DNA from: Paragorgia papillata
Taxonomy: Eukaryota > Cnidaria > Anthozoa > Scleralcyonacea > Coralliidae
Reading direction: 5' to 3'
Assembly: GCA_035771165.1 (NCBI GenBank)
Contig: JAWNZC010000289.1
Location: 443,501-507,500, forward strand
Length of the DNA stretch: 64,000 nt
Shown here: piece by piece, positions 12,677 through 25,625 of the stretch
Layout of the letters: each line of letters begins with the position of its first letter
Position numbering within the stretch: position 1 is the first letter of the stretch
The notes under the pieces: model-generated
Seen by the model: only the letters and a program-made list of their open reading frames with translations
The model's database searches: none
What the model was told of the DNA's origin: nothing
Program-made: the position numbers and the translations under genes

Positions 12677-12842
12677 TTCCATTTTGCCGTTGTCTGTTCA
12701 GTTATAGATGCACAGATGACGTCACAACGTGGTAAGAACAAAAAAGTGGCCCACGAGACGCAGTCGAGTGGGTCACTGATGTTCTTACCACGTTGTGACG
12801 TCTTCTGTGCATCTATAACTGAACAGACAACAAAAAAATGGA
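12677..12842. repeat. Hairpin with ~64 bp arms
   Basis: The arm TTCCATTTTGCCGTTGTCTG...GTGGTAAGAACA (12677-12740) is answered by TGTTCTTACCACGTTG...ACAAAAAAATGGAA (12779-12842), with a loop of about 38 nt. Mismatches are few. Each arm contains GACGTC; the left has the palindrome TGACGTCA. It may be a MITE or a hairpin RNA gene. Confidence 0.8.
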
Positions 12843-13316
12843 ATCTATTTGTTTTATACAATAAAAGTTTAAAAGGTTTTTGTCGAAACTCTTGCCGGAT
12901 TTTGGGGCATGAAAAACGAAAAAAGCAAGCCAGCTGACGTGATCTGACGTGACCATGCGTCTGTCCTCTAATAGATCATGGGCAACAACCAATGAAAACA
13001 CGCATAGCAACCAGGGTATTGTATAAATCTTTATAGACCGCCTAAGGACCTGTCCGCTCTGTTTCTAACACAATCGTTATTGGAAATATCTAGTTACCCT
13101 TCATGTAATTAAAGCTTATTTTTCTAAGCAATCATAGTTGATGACCTAGTGCGACGATAGTTCTTTAATGCGTGGGCGATCTTGAAATACACTTCTACAA
13201 GACTTAACGTAATTTCAGTAACTGTCCTGGGTCATGTATCCTAGCTAAAAAATGGCGGATCGTGTCTAAAAAGTCGTCTTGCGTTGCCGGTAAAGTCGGG
13301 CGTCGGAAAATATCCT

Positions 13317-13530
13317 AATATAGTATAATATGATATAATGTAACGTAATGTAATGTGATGTAATGTAACGTAATGTGACGTAATGTAACGTAATGTAACG
13401 TAGTGTAACGTAATGTAACGTAATGTAACGTAATGTAATATAACGTAATGTAATATAAGGTAATGTAATATAACGTAATGTAACGTAATGTAATGTAATG
13501 TAATCTAGTGTAATATGTGATATAACATAA
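13317..13530. repeat. Pentanucleotide minisatellite (TAATG/TAACG)n
   Basis: Alternating TAATG and TAACG pentamers with a few TAATATAA variants run for about 210 bp. The open frame on the minus strand is a by-product. Confidence 0.95.
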
Positions 13531-13644
13531 GTTTAACAAAATATTAACAAAAATTAATATATAATATCGCGCCTGCTATGGTTGCGGCCATCTAACGTCA
13601 TGCAACTGATTCAAGTACTCGACAAAAATTTAAAAAACGGGGAT

Positions 13645-13750
13645 ATATATATACACATATAATCAATGTTTCAAACGTATATATATAATATACATATATG
13701 TATATATATAATATACATATATGTATATATATATATACATATATATAAAT
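13645..13750. repeat. TA/TATACATA-rich low-complexity tract
   Basis: Alternating purine-pyrimidine run, mostly TATATACATATATG. Confidence 0.9.
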
Positions 13751-13910
13751 TATTTAGCAGAAGTCAATAATCGTGATTATACGGAAATATCTAATGCTTT
13801 TAAACGCGTCTTTATTTCGCATTTATATACGCTTTTTACTGGAAAGCTTCTGAAAGAAACTTTGCAATAATGTAAGGTGAACGCATTCCAATCAGTAACT
13901 AACGATCAAT

Positions 13911-13974
13911 ACAGTCAGTCAGTCAGTCAGTCAGTCAGTCAGTCAGTCAGTCAGTCAGTCAGTCAGTCAGTTAG
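13911..13974. repeat. (CAGT)n microsatellite
   Basis: About 15 perfect CAGT repeats followed by TTAGTTAGT. Confidence 0.95.
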
Positions 13975-16870
13975 TTAGTCATACGAGTCAGACAACGTGT
14001 TAACTCCTCGCATATTTTCAGAGTCTGGTGTCCGATATATTTTTATAAATCGTGACATATTGTGTTGTTTTCAGTTTTTTTTGGTTTTTTCTTTCGCTCA
14101 TTTCCTTATAGACAATGCTTACAGGTATTTCTTGCTATGAAATGTCAAATTGCTACCATGAAAGGGGGCGAAATAGGTTTCTTTCGGTTTTATTTATTCG
14201 TTTCGAAATAATACAAATGTGTAAAAGCGTGTTTATTTTCGTTTGTTGTTTTCACCCCTCCTGACACTACTCCTAATATGGGCATCGGTGTTGTGTAATA
14301 CAATGACCTTTTGATCTTTCGAAAATTATGATGGTTGTCCGCATTTATTTATCTTGTAGGTATACTGTAAATATATGACGAAACTGTGTGGAAAATAACC
14401 GTTAATTATGGATGCAAATAACGAAGTTTTCTTATCAAATTGCATACGAGTGGAATCCTGTTTAAATTTCAAGTATAGCAGATTAATTGCTGGAATGAAA
14501 ATTGCAATTAATGTTTTACTGATAAAGGCTGATCAAATGTTTTTAAAAGTTCAAAAAACCAACGGAGAAATAAAGACTGGCGAAAAGTTAATGGTAAAAA
14601 TATTATAGAGCAGCCACTCTCAGTAATCACGAAGGTCTTCGTGTTTCCCTGTTCACATTGTATTACAGTTAATTTTGTTTTCTTTTTTCCTGGGTTCTTA
14701 AACTAAAGTATTTTAAACGTATCCAATGCATGTCAGTTTGCTTGTTGTGTTTATCTATGCCTGCCGTTTTAATATCTTTGTTTAAATCGTTTTCTTATTG
14801 TAAAACCACTTGTGACTTAACGTATACGTTGTCCATAATTTGCCACATTAAAAACTCGGAAAAGGAACAATTTTTCTTCTGTAAAACGTACAAATGTTGT
14901 GGAAATATTTATTAACATGTAGGTGAAAATAGTTTCAGCACTTCTGATTTGGAAATAAAAAATTGTTTTTATTAAATAATAGTTTAAAGGAATTTGAAAT
15001 GGCATAAATGTAGTCGTACCGGTCAACCAGCTAGTTTTTTCAGTAGTTTTCAATCAATTCAATGCTTTTGAAGAAAAAAAATTCACAAAATTTTTACACC
15101 TGGCTAAGTAGACTTCTTGCAAACCCCCAGTAGAAAACAGGACAACCGGGGTTGCATTACTGTTTTATAATAAGCGCGTATTTACAAAAATTCATTTAAA
15201 ACCAGGTGACGGGTTATTGCGTTTATGTATTTCTAGTTATGTTTTAAACTATAGTTGTACCATAAAATTAAATTGTGGCAGCTTACCCTAAGTATTCATG
15301 TACTTTGGCACGTCTATCTGGCTGACTATTTCTATCGACCCTAAACAAAACGAGGAAAAGCTAAGGGTACAAAGAGCCGCTATAGGAAGGTAATCAAACT
15401 AGCCGCCAGATTCCAGAACTTCAGCTAAAATGCGCGCAAATTTTACCAACGGTCGAACTTTCTGATTTTGACCTCTGCCGTACGCGCCATCCTTGCTTAT
15501 AGCTCTTAATATTCTTGCACCAGATAATATCTTCCTAACGTAAAGCGAAATATAACAATCCATGAATGTATACGTGTTCATAATATTTACGATTTAGCGA
15601 GATCAAGCAAAATGTATCTACAAAGATGTGTTCTCTTGCAATGTTTCCGCTAGTATTTACCATACTTGTTCGTTTTACCAATACTGTTTTAATTGTTTTG
15701 TTTTAAGATTCTTTTGCTTACGTTATCTTATTAATTTAACTGTGATTTTACGTATTAATGTATTACTAAATAAAACTTGTCAAACATAGTTAGTGTACAG
15801 CAACTTTCAGTTAATTTACAATTATCTCTTAATTACTAGAATGTCATGTAAATGTTTGCCATTATACTGCATTTAAATTTTAGGATACTTCAATACATGT
15901 AAAAACAGAAGACGTTATTATAAAACAGGTTGCTAACTAGAACGTTTATAAAAAGTTAACATTAATGCAACGTTTTAGTAAAATATTTTTTTACATATAA
16001 TTTCTGATGTTGGATATGTTTGACAGGTTTTACTGAATACGGTTAAAATGTCTTGAAAATAACGTATTTTAGTCTTCGAATAGATAGTAACCGATTAACA
16101 GTTATTAAGATAACACACACGTTTCGTTAGACTAATTTTTAATTTGAATTATACAGTAGTTGTTACATTAACCTTTATTAATATTTGTACCGTTTCTTAT
16201 TTATTCATTAATCTTTAATTTCTAAAGAGGGATAACTGATTTGTCAATTAAATATATTTAAAATTGATAATTTTGTTTAATAACTTTTTAATACTATTTT
16301 ACTTCAGACAAAGCCATTTACATTTTGAAGACAAGCTGTGCTCTCAGTTAGGTATAAAATTACTTGTTATAACTTATTGTGAAACCGCTTTTTGTTACAA
16401 AGATCCTTCGTTATGTAATGGCGTGTCTTTAATACACGCAGTTAGAATTAAAGTAATAACGATAGTGAAATAAGATACGACATTTACTTGGTATCATCTA
16501 TAAAGTTCTTTCGTTCTATACAAATATATGTATTGTTCAAGGGTGTTTGTTCTTTTTTCTTATGCTAACGATGGTCATAGTAAAATATAATAAAATCGTT
16601 CTATGAGAGTACATTTTACTATATGGCTAATACATGACAAACGAATACGTTTTTATAAAAATGCGTTTTAAAAATACAGTAAAATAACCATTTAAATAGA
16701 AAGTTTTATATTATTTGCATGCGCTACTGTCAAAAATCGTTAAACATGATTGTTATGAAAATATAGTAAGGCTACGTAATACTGTCAATTTGGCAATGAT
16801 AACTTACAGATATCGCGTAATAGCGTATTTAATAATAAATTATATAGTTAGTCATGTTTGTGTTGTTTCT

Positions 16871-16890
16871 TTCTTTTTTTTTTTTTTTTT
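16871..16890. repeat. Poly-T tract
   Basis: Run of about 20 T in a T-rich 3' region beyond the stop of the unidentified minus-strand gene. Confidence 0.8.
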
Positions 16891-17040
16891 TGTTATCTGT
16901 TTCTTCTTCGTTTGCTTGCGTTTCTTCTTGTTCCTCTCCAGGATCTCTGTGTTTTTTTCGTTTGGCGACAACTTGTTTATCTTGTTTTAAACTTTGTTTA
17001 TTGTCTTTTGCTTTGCTAGACTGCTCTTCATCGTTAACTC

Positions 17041-18380
17041 CTACTTCTTGTTTATTTTCTTTCTTTTTTTTGGCGTTGGTGGCACTTGTTCGTCATTTTC
17101 TTCTGTCCTCTCGTCTTTACTTCTTTCTGGTGTTTCAGGAACGACCGTGATATCGTCACATTGTAATACACGTTGCTTTATTTTCCCTGGTGGCGTTTCA
17201 GGCACATATACTTCATAATTGGTGTTCTCTAACGTTTTATCCTCATCATTGCCTTTTACTTTTTTGTTCAATTTATACGGCGACTTTTGTTCGTCATTTT
17301 CGTCATCTGACGGGAACAATTGTTTACGAACATTACGTGTCCTGGATACTACAGTAGTTTCGTTTGTGTCTGAATCCGATTGCCACTCGCTTAAAGTATT
17401 ATCTTCATCCGAATTTTGTTGTTCATGATAAATGAGCACAGCGTTAGTGCTTGTGGTTTTTTCTTTTTCTTTTCTGGACAGTACATTGTTTCTTTTTTGT
17501 AGGTGCTCGGATTTTGCTAAGTCCTGTCCATGTTTCTGTCCACTGTCATCACGTGTTTCGACATCTATCTCTTCGGTTCTGTCGTAACGTTTTTGTAATT
17601 TCTTAAGAGATTGTCGGCGTGTTTGTTCTTTCAATAGTTCTTGTCGCTGGTTGTCGTCCCGTGCAACATGTATGTTGTCTTGTACATATTCATCATCGTC
17701 TGACGATACAAGAAGAGCTTCTAGCAAAGAGACACGAGATCCGTCACTGTCATATTCTTTGTCTTCTTTATCTTCCACGCATGAATTTATTAAAAAGTTT
17801 TTCATCGACATAATGGTTCTGTCGCGTTGAAATTCTCGGTCTGTGGCATCACTGGCAGTGACTCTTTCTCCGTATTTACTTGGATTGCGCAAAAGTGTAC
17901 GAGCAACAATGCATTGAATAGCCGTAGAGTATAACGCAGATCCAATAAGAAACGCATCGTTTATTACATTGTCAAATTCTGTATTGTATTGTCTTGTATA
18001 AATAATTTCAATGCGTCTTTAACATGTTGCTTTTTTGCTTTTGCGTTGTTTTTAGTGTTTAAATGAAACAAGGCGCTTTCATAAGGTTCAAACTGTTCTC
18101 GTAATCTTTGTAAAGCATCATCATTTAGAAAATTTAATGACGAATTTGTTGTTAATAAGTTTATATTTGCTTGAACTGTGTCGGCCAACTCTGACATTGC
18201 TGTAGACGGACGTCTTAGCCATTCACATGAGAAAGGCTGTATGCGGCTAAACACGGTTGTTTCGCTTGGCGCGGGGTCTGATTTTCCGTAAGGGCGCAGA
18301 AAATTTTTTGGAAATTGTTGGAAGTAGCCTACGCCCTTTCCTGGAGAGTTTGAGCTTGCTCTGCCTTTGTTGTAGTTCAT
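17041..18380 (-). CDS. Unidentified two-frame gene in the 19 kb unit (nuclear-looking, acidic protein)
   Basis: The minus-strand frame 18380-17964 (138 aa) begins with ATG directly behind TTGATTTCAG, a good splice acceptor. A second frame is open from just before this frame's stop, without its own ATG, and runs to 17041. The two overlap by about 40 nt, so they are probably one protein joined by a frameshift or a missed intron. Part 1 has a proline/glycine-rich start and a helical C-terminus. Part 2 begins with a moderately hydrophobic stretch (FLIGSALYSTAIQ), then becomes strongly acidic and Ser-rich, carries VPETPP and VPETPERS repeats and ends in PPTPKKRKKINKK, a classical-looking nuclear localisation signal. 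I recognise no family. The base composition (AT-rich) matches its surroundings. Confidence 0.5.
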
Positions 18381-19954
18381 CTGAAATCAAGATTGTGATT
18401 GAAATGAGAGTGGCTTTCTAGTTTAATACGTTTATATTGTCTGTGACCTTTTGTACATGTTCGATTTTTGAACATTTATCATATAAATAAAATTACTTTG
18501 TATTATTTTATTTTTCGTTTTTAATCAATTTTTCGAATTACGTTGTGCTATAAATGTTTCAGTTTCCGTTAACAATAGCGAAATGAGTATTACATATGAC
18601 TTTATACTTTTAGTAGAACATGGCTAAAACTTATGACAGCCAGCGCCAGTGTCGTGTCGCGTAATATTTATATGAAAATATTAATTTTAACATTCTGATA
18701 CCTGAATAGCGATCATTTCGACTGTAAATTGAAGTTTATAACAATAAATTAAAGTAGAGTTATCGCCTTAAAATGTCTTATTGACTGATTTCTTGTTAAA
18801 ATATTAAATTATAAAAGGTTTAATCGTCGAGATAGGCCTGTACACTTATACTGACAATAATTGGCTCGTAAATTTTCCTTATTATTTCTTAATGTATAGT
18901 GACAATAATAATAAGAGGGCTTAAGACCTCGCCGAACTAGCAATAGGTGAATAATAAATAGCCAATACGAACGCGAAATTATTCAGTATTCCGTTGCTTC
19001 TTCATGCTGAATTAATTATTTATGTAAACGCTTAATTAATTAAATTACAACGACTCTTATCCACTTCAAAATCGTACATTTTAAGGAATTTGGCAACCTA
19101 TTAAATAAATAAAAAGTAGAACGAACAACTTCATCAAATAAAGTAACCTATATGCACAGCAAATTGACACCTTAGTATCCTGGACAAACAACACAGAAAC
19201 ATGCAAAATTGGACTTTGAAAATCAGCGCTATACAAAACTAACAGACTTTGTACCAGGAGGATATATCGTTATGAGCGGTCGGTAAGCTATTTAATAACG
19301 TGCAAACTTAATACAAATTTTAGGTCTGAACAATTCTTAAATTTGATAAAGTTTTCAATGTCCGCATGTCAAAATTTACAATAGTAAATAAACGAAAATG
19401 ATTATTATTTATATTTCTTTAACAAATCTATTGAAGCAGTGCATATTGAATTAATTAATAACGACTTCATTGCGTATGCTCCACCGCTATATTGTCGTCC
19501 ATTTCTGAGCATGAATATGTCTTTTAGTACCAATTTGTACAAATAATAAAACTTTTGTTTCGAGTACGATATCAAATATATTATTGACGTTTTTCGAAGG
19601 ATATACAAGTTTTCGAAATGAAAATGTTAAATGTTACATTAAAACATGGTCTTAAAGCGATTTTATAAGGTTATAACTATTGTATACACACTGTCTTAAT
19701 GTAATTGAAATATTAATGTAACTGACCTGTTAATGTTTATCTTTTACCGATTTTGCTAGCTTGGCTTACTGCTGTGCACATATAAACGTTAGGTAATCGA
19801 TGTATAGCTGAAAATTTGTAACAAAAATCGGCACGCACCTGAAAGGTGATGTCTCTGTTATGCGTCGCTATCAGAAGTATGCTTCCTGCTAGCCTGGCTC
19901 GTCGGTGGCTGTCTTGTGTAAGGACGGATCACGTTTCACGCGTGTCGGAAATTT

Positions 19955-20600
19955 GACAAATTTTGTTACAAATTTTTGATACATTAAAGGTGATACATTA
20001 ATAAACGTTATTGGCGGGCGCTCAAAACCAAAGAACAACACGCGTTACGTTATATGTTTTTATCGTTTCGATTTCTTCAATAAATCAAGTAAAGACCACA
20101 AATTTAACTCTGCTTTTGACGAACATAATTAACGACGTCCCTGTTCTCTCATTTCTCTTAAGGCAGGTGGGGAATCTGACAAATTTAATTACAATATTTC
20201 ACCTATTGATATATTACCAAACGTTGTTCACCAGCCGTCAAATGAAAGAACAGCAGATATTCTGTGTTTCTATCGTTCCGCTTTATTGAATAAATCAAGT
20301 AACATTATAATTTACTATGCTTTTTAGCTACATTAACCGCTTTGCTGCTGTCGGTTTCGTAATATGCGGCAGGCATCACCTTTCATCTCAGTGTCAAAGT
20401 TGACAAATGTTGTTACAAATTTTGACGAACTGATACATTACCGAAGCCACTGTCAAGCGCTGAAATCAAAGAACAATACATCTAATGTCTTTCTATCGTT
20501 TCGCTTTCTTCAGTAAATCGATTAAAGACTATATATTTAATTCCGCTTTTGAGAAACATTAATCTCTTCACTGATGTCTGTATTGACGATCGTCGTATAT
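19955..20600. repeat. Three diverged tandem copies of a ~225 bp unit
   Basis: Copies start near 19955, 20177 and 20402. Each has TGACAAA then TTACAA, GATAcATTA or similar, AAGAACA, TATCGTTtCGcTTT, AATAAATC plus AAGTAAAGA-like sequence, and (except the middle, more diverged copy) TTTTGA(c/g)(g/a)AACAT. It lies upstream of the minus-strand gene that starts at 18380 and could hold its regulatory DNA, but nothing shows that directly. Confidence 0.6.
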
Positions 20601-22899
20601 GCGGCTTGGAAATACGAGAATAACGGATAAACTAAACGATAAAATGGCGTGACCAATATACGAGACAAAAGCCAAGACATTGCGTATATTGAGTATGAAC
20701 GGGAAAAAGCAAGATTTTCATTAATTTTCCAAAATGATAGCTAAAATGTTGTAATCGATTTCGAGCATGGATGACCCAGCAACTGCACATAAAAAATGGA
20801 ACTGGGCACTAGCGAGATAACGTGGCCGCATTTTTGACCTAAATTTGCAAGCGTGTGCGTTAGTTTGTGAAATTTTGAAAAACCAGTTTTACGGTTTAAC
20901 CGCTTTAGAGTATGAGGGTTTGGCGGTTTTTATTTTAATCAAAACCGCCCAGGATGAGTTCGTTCTTTTTAAGTCATTTTACTATATATAAAAAATAAGG
21001 TAGTAATTAATTGTGCTTTTGTTTTCTTCTCCCGCGGAAATTAAATAAAAGGAATCTGATTTTAATATACAGCAAAGCCATTTAAAAATAACTGAAAGAA
21101 TATAATTATTCTCCTGAAGACCGTACCGTGCGATGGCATTTAATAACTAAGATATATATATATATATTTCACGACCTGTATTCCACTGTTTTCGTGTTTC
21201 AGTTTAATTAAAACAACATTTACGATTTCGCTTCACTGAAGTAAGCTCACGTTAACAAAAAAAATTATTATATCAAAGCAAGTATATTAAAGCACCGAAA
21301 GTTAAAATAAACTGTTAAAGCAATTGTTAAATTAAACTAAAGTTAAACTGTCTTAAGTTCTAGTGATATTAATCAACTAAACTGAAGTCAAATCAGAAAT
21401 GAAAACCGATTAAGTTAAAGTGAAAATGCATGAAATCAAATTTAATACATGTTTCGCGCTTTCAGATGTAAAAAAAGCCGAAGTTTGAAATTGTATAAAT
21501 TTTTTATCGACTTTTGTTATTCGATTATAGCGTTTCCACTAAATACCTTTTTTCTTTAAAATACTGGTTGCGGAAGATTACACAACTTTACGTCTGCAAC
21601 TTTTGATTTTCACCAAAGTAACTGAATTCAATGTTATAAATTAAAGAAAAGAAAAGTATTTTGAAGTCGTTACACACTACATTAATAAAGAACATATAAG
21701 TTATTATACTTCAGGAAAAACATATCTTACCTTGAATAAAAGCTTCTGCAAGTGCCAAACTTGTTTATCGTACTGACCTTGAAGCAGTAGAACAGGAAAC
21801 TTATATGGTCGTGAGTGTCATTTAATACCTTTTTGAAATATCTATTTTTGTCATGTTACGGGGTGCAACTAGAATAAATAATATTCTACCATTTTTCAAT
21901 ACGTCATTGTATTTTTCATTTGTTATTTTCTCTTAAATTTCGTTAAAGTTATCTCATAAATATATATATAGTAAACTTGATCTAACACTTTATAGTTTCT
22001 AAATAATGAAACTGTTTTTTTATTTCTTCCACCCGCTTTGTTATGCTTGTTATCAGACGTGTAAAGTGTTTTGCAATATCGGTAAAAGATAAGCATTTGT
22101 ACATTTTCGATTACGTTAGCGAAACAATATCAATAAAAGAAATGTACAAAGTAAGCGAAATAACATTATACTAAAGTAAACAGATTTATTTGAGATAAAT
22201 AGCGAAAATTATTTGACATTTGAAAAATGTAAATTATAATGTCATGCTAACTAAGCAAAATATTGAGATTTTAAAGATAAGTAATGAAATAAACGTTTAC
22301 GATTAATGAATCTATATTTACAGACTATTTTTACTGACAAAGAAAACAGTTATAGCTATCATAACGTATATTTTATTGCGTTTACTAACGTAAAGGATTA
22401 ATAACACAAGCATGTACAAATCGTACATATTATTTTATCGTTGAGATACATAACTTGCATTTTTATTACAGTTCTATTTATCCTTTACAGATATTAAGAT
22501 ATAGTAAATTTTCAGCGTTGTAACGCTTTGTTATCATGCAACGCTTTATATACGGAATAAATCAAACAATTAAATGTTATGTGTTAATGTTGAACATAAA
22601 AAACTATTAAAGTGGCTGTATGCCATATGCAATATTTACATATTTAAATAACGTAAGTTGAAAGAAAATATTTCCGATATTATTTCTGAATAATATTTCA
22701 TTGCCACCGATAAACAGCGTTGGAAAGTTCGCATGTGTTGCCTCTTACGAGTTTAGTATGTCATCGCTCTCGCAACGGGATTCATGCTTGTCACGAACTT
22801 TTTAGTCTTCTATTCTTTTTCGTATCAGCTCTTTAAAAATTCGGCGGTCTATGTATGAGATCCTTCATTGGTGACAATATAATTGCACATTTGTCAAAC

Positions 22900-25345
22900 A
22901 GGACAATATGATTAACACTTGTTCGCAATGTGCAGCTATATACTGTAGAATAACGGAATGTTTAACATATGGATAAACTCTATAATAATATAACGTATAT
23001 AAATATGATTCACAAAGGTAAAAGCTTCATTTATATATGTTACGTATTCGTTCTTGTATTTTGAAGCAATATGAGAAATTTTCAATTTTCGAAAATGGCT
23101 AATGTGTTGCAATGGCGAATTATCTTAAAGAGCATGTCTATTAACGTTGCATTAAGTAATCTGTAATTGTTTTGACCGTTGGATTAAGATGACAAAACAA
23201 AGCAGTTATAAATTGATTATTTGCGGTAAATTACGCAATGCATAGCGTTTCTTTTTATTGTAATTTAAGTGCATATGCATTTATTCAGTTTTTTTAAATG
23301 TTTGAAATTTGTGTTATTGTGTTGTGTTTTCTGTTAACATCGTTATAGCGAAATTTATAATCAGAAACTCTAATAAGATGTCTAGTGCACCATACGTTAC
23401 AAGCTAAATCTGTAATGAAACGTAGAATATTAAAGAGAGACACATATTTACTAAACTCATATATGCCATCGTAATTCTGATTCGGATATTACTCTTCAAT
23501 TTATGCATAGTTGTATACACTGTGGATAACTTATTGTCTGATTCAGATAATGGTCTTTTTTTATAGTGTTTCAAGATTAAGGCATTTGATAGTATGACAG
23601 AAATGGTCAACATATAATAGAACTATACAGATAATTTCGTGTGTCCATTATAGTATAAACTGTGCACGTTACATGATATATGAGATAGCCAGTAATGCAT
23701 GATTTTCTTTACTTTCAACTATAACGATAGATCAGTGCATTATGCGTTACTGAATGGTAAATTAACGTAAATGACCATTGGCAGTTTATTTATCCATCTT
23801 GAATGGAATTTGCAGAGTAAGTTTCTGTCATATAAGCGCTATAGACATTTTTTGTAACATGTCAAGATAACATTACAAAAACATACCTTGCTATTCACTA
23901 TCTTCCATAGCTCTTTAAAGAATGTATGAAATAATATATTGTTATTTAAGTTTTCAAGTACGGAAACGCTAGTGGTGTTACGATAATGCATGCCAATGAC
24001 TGATTTTTTTTTGTTTATCTTTTCTCACGCCTAAAGATTATAACCGGAGGTGTCTAATCTGATTTGGAAATGGTAAATTTTAGGAGAACTGTTCAGCATA
24101 TCTTGAGTGGGGGTGGTCTGAAGATATTATGTGATTTTCCACAGCGGAATAAAATTGTCTTGCTTCAGTGAAGAATAAGATACGAAACATTAAGCCAAAC
24201 ACGGCAGTCCGTTTCTGGTATTTTAAAAATTTTGTTATCTCGAAAAATGAATGTTGCATCTCGTATCTTGTCATTCCGGCTTTCGAGCTAATACTAACAT
24301 AGCCATATAATGAAAATGTTTACTAAGATTCTAGATGAAATACTGTGTCACAGACAAATGAACGTATTATCTTGCATCTCTACATTATATATACGGTGAT
24401 TCTTTATTACATTTCATGGTCTTTAGAAAAAGTTTAGTTTGTATAATGAACTTATCTATAGAAAGATAGGGCTCGATATATTATGTATGCTATTTCATAT
24501 TTCATATTTCTTTATAGACATTTTAAGTTTCGGAAACTAAACTCTGTTTGTTGCGGTATGTCGACTTCGCAATTTTCAAAGCTATTTAGTATACTTTTTT
24601 CATGAAAATGTATCATACGGTATTCGGCTTATTGCTATCTTTTAAAAATATCATAAAACAAAAATATAAAACAAATAAGACCATAATGTAACGAAATATA
24701 ACTTTAATATAAACATTATTTACAATATATGTACAGACACAGACAAATAGAATGTTGTCTTTAATGTCTAAATAAAAAAAAAATGAAAGTGTTTTATTAT
24801 AAATAGTACAAAGCAATATACATTTATTTACCCTGAGATAAACATACAGTAAGTTTTATACACATGAAAGTTAATTGTTTCCTTAGCAGAAATAAAGCAG
24901 ACAACAAAAGATCCAATGTGCTATAAAAGCCAACAATTTCTTAACTCGCGAATAATTGTGTATTTTTCTTATATGTTAAATGATAACAGCAATTTTAATT
25001 GCGCGGATATCAAACTCGTTTATATACAATTACATTGAACATAAAGTACAATGACAGTGCTTAATTACAGAATAGTAATACTGAGAGTTGCAGTTCTGGT
25101 TGTGTTACTATTCTATCGATAAATGTCCATGCGATTGATAATGTCAATGTCTTCACGTAGGAATTGCTTTCGCTAGTGAACTTTCGGACACAGGAGAATT
25201 TATAACGTCGTAATACGACATAGCGTCTAGTACGTAAGATGACCGTGACTTATTGCTAGCTATGGAAAATGCCGTATCCAGTTTATACACACATCAGGAA
25301 TTATACGGAACGTTTTCTAGTTTAGTGTGTGTTATGTATGGCAAG
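22900..25345. repeat. Right 2.44 kb terminal direct repeat of the 19 kb unit
   Basis: Starts AGGACAATATGATTAACA and ends GTTATGTATGGCAAG. It is a near-identical, same-orientation copy of 6098-8538. Flanking sequences of the two copies differ completely, so the boundaries are sharp. Confidence 0.9.
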
Positions 25346-25354
25346 CCAAACTTG

Positions 25355-25545
25355 ACAAAAGTGTATCGAGAATTCCATGCGTATGTCGAGAATTTGAATC
25401 GTGTATCGAGAATTTTATGCGTATGTCGAGAATTTCATGCGTACGCCGAGAAAAATATAATGTGATAGTCGAGAATTACAAGTGTGGTTCGAGATATATT
25501 TTAAATATTGTCGAGAATTTAAAATTCCAGGCGTATGTCGAGATT
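25355..25545. repeat. Degenerate CGAGAATT minisatellite
   Basis: About eight imperfect units of TATGTCGAGAATTTNATGCG type, between the right 2.44 kb repeat and the left terminal inverted repeat of HECT/integrase copy 2. The last unit overlaps the inverted repeat (TATGTCGAGATTTCTG). Confidence 0.8.
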
Positions 25546-25571
25546 TCTGACTGTAACACTGGTCAGCGGCT
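25541..25571 (+). repeat. Left terminal inverted repeat
   Basis: A 31-bp exact reverse complement of 31370-31400. It contains TGTAACACTGGTCAGCGG; TGTNA-type ends are known in Ginger-class integrase transposons, but here the match extends 10 bp further out. Confidence 0.9.
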
Positions 25572-25625
25572 TAGGATCAATACTTTATGTGAGCTTTCAT
25601 TTTATGTGTTTAGTTATTATTCGAA

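Larger units (their letters stand above)
8539..22899. mobile_element. Interior of a 19 kb direct-repeat-bounded unit (unknown class)
   Basis: This 14.4 kb AT-rich stretch lies between the two 2.44 kb direct repeats. I see no reverse transcriptase, integrase, DNA polymerase, capsid or transposase motif in any open frame. It holds one substantial minus-strand gene (17041-18380), a 64-bp-arm hairpin, several simple repeats and a three-copy tandem repeat. The parts 8539-12660, 13980-16860, 18400-19950 and 20610-22899 show no gene I can support. It could be a large non-autonomous LTR-type element, an integrated element of unknown kind, or a locus flanked by a segmental duplication. Confidence 0.5.

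Noticed and set aside
13315..13539. Tyr/Thr/Leu-rich minus-strand frame
   Set aside because: Pentanucleotide repeat artefact.
8539..22899. Integrated large DNA virus or Polinton
   Set aside because: No capsid, polymerase, ATPase or integrase motif in any frame, and coding density is very low.
6098..25345. Ordinary LTR retrotransposon
   Set aside because: No pol domains, no TG...CA ends, no visible target duplication or primer site; left as unknown class.
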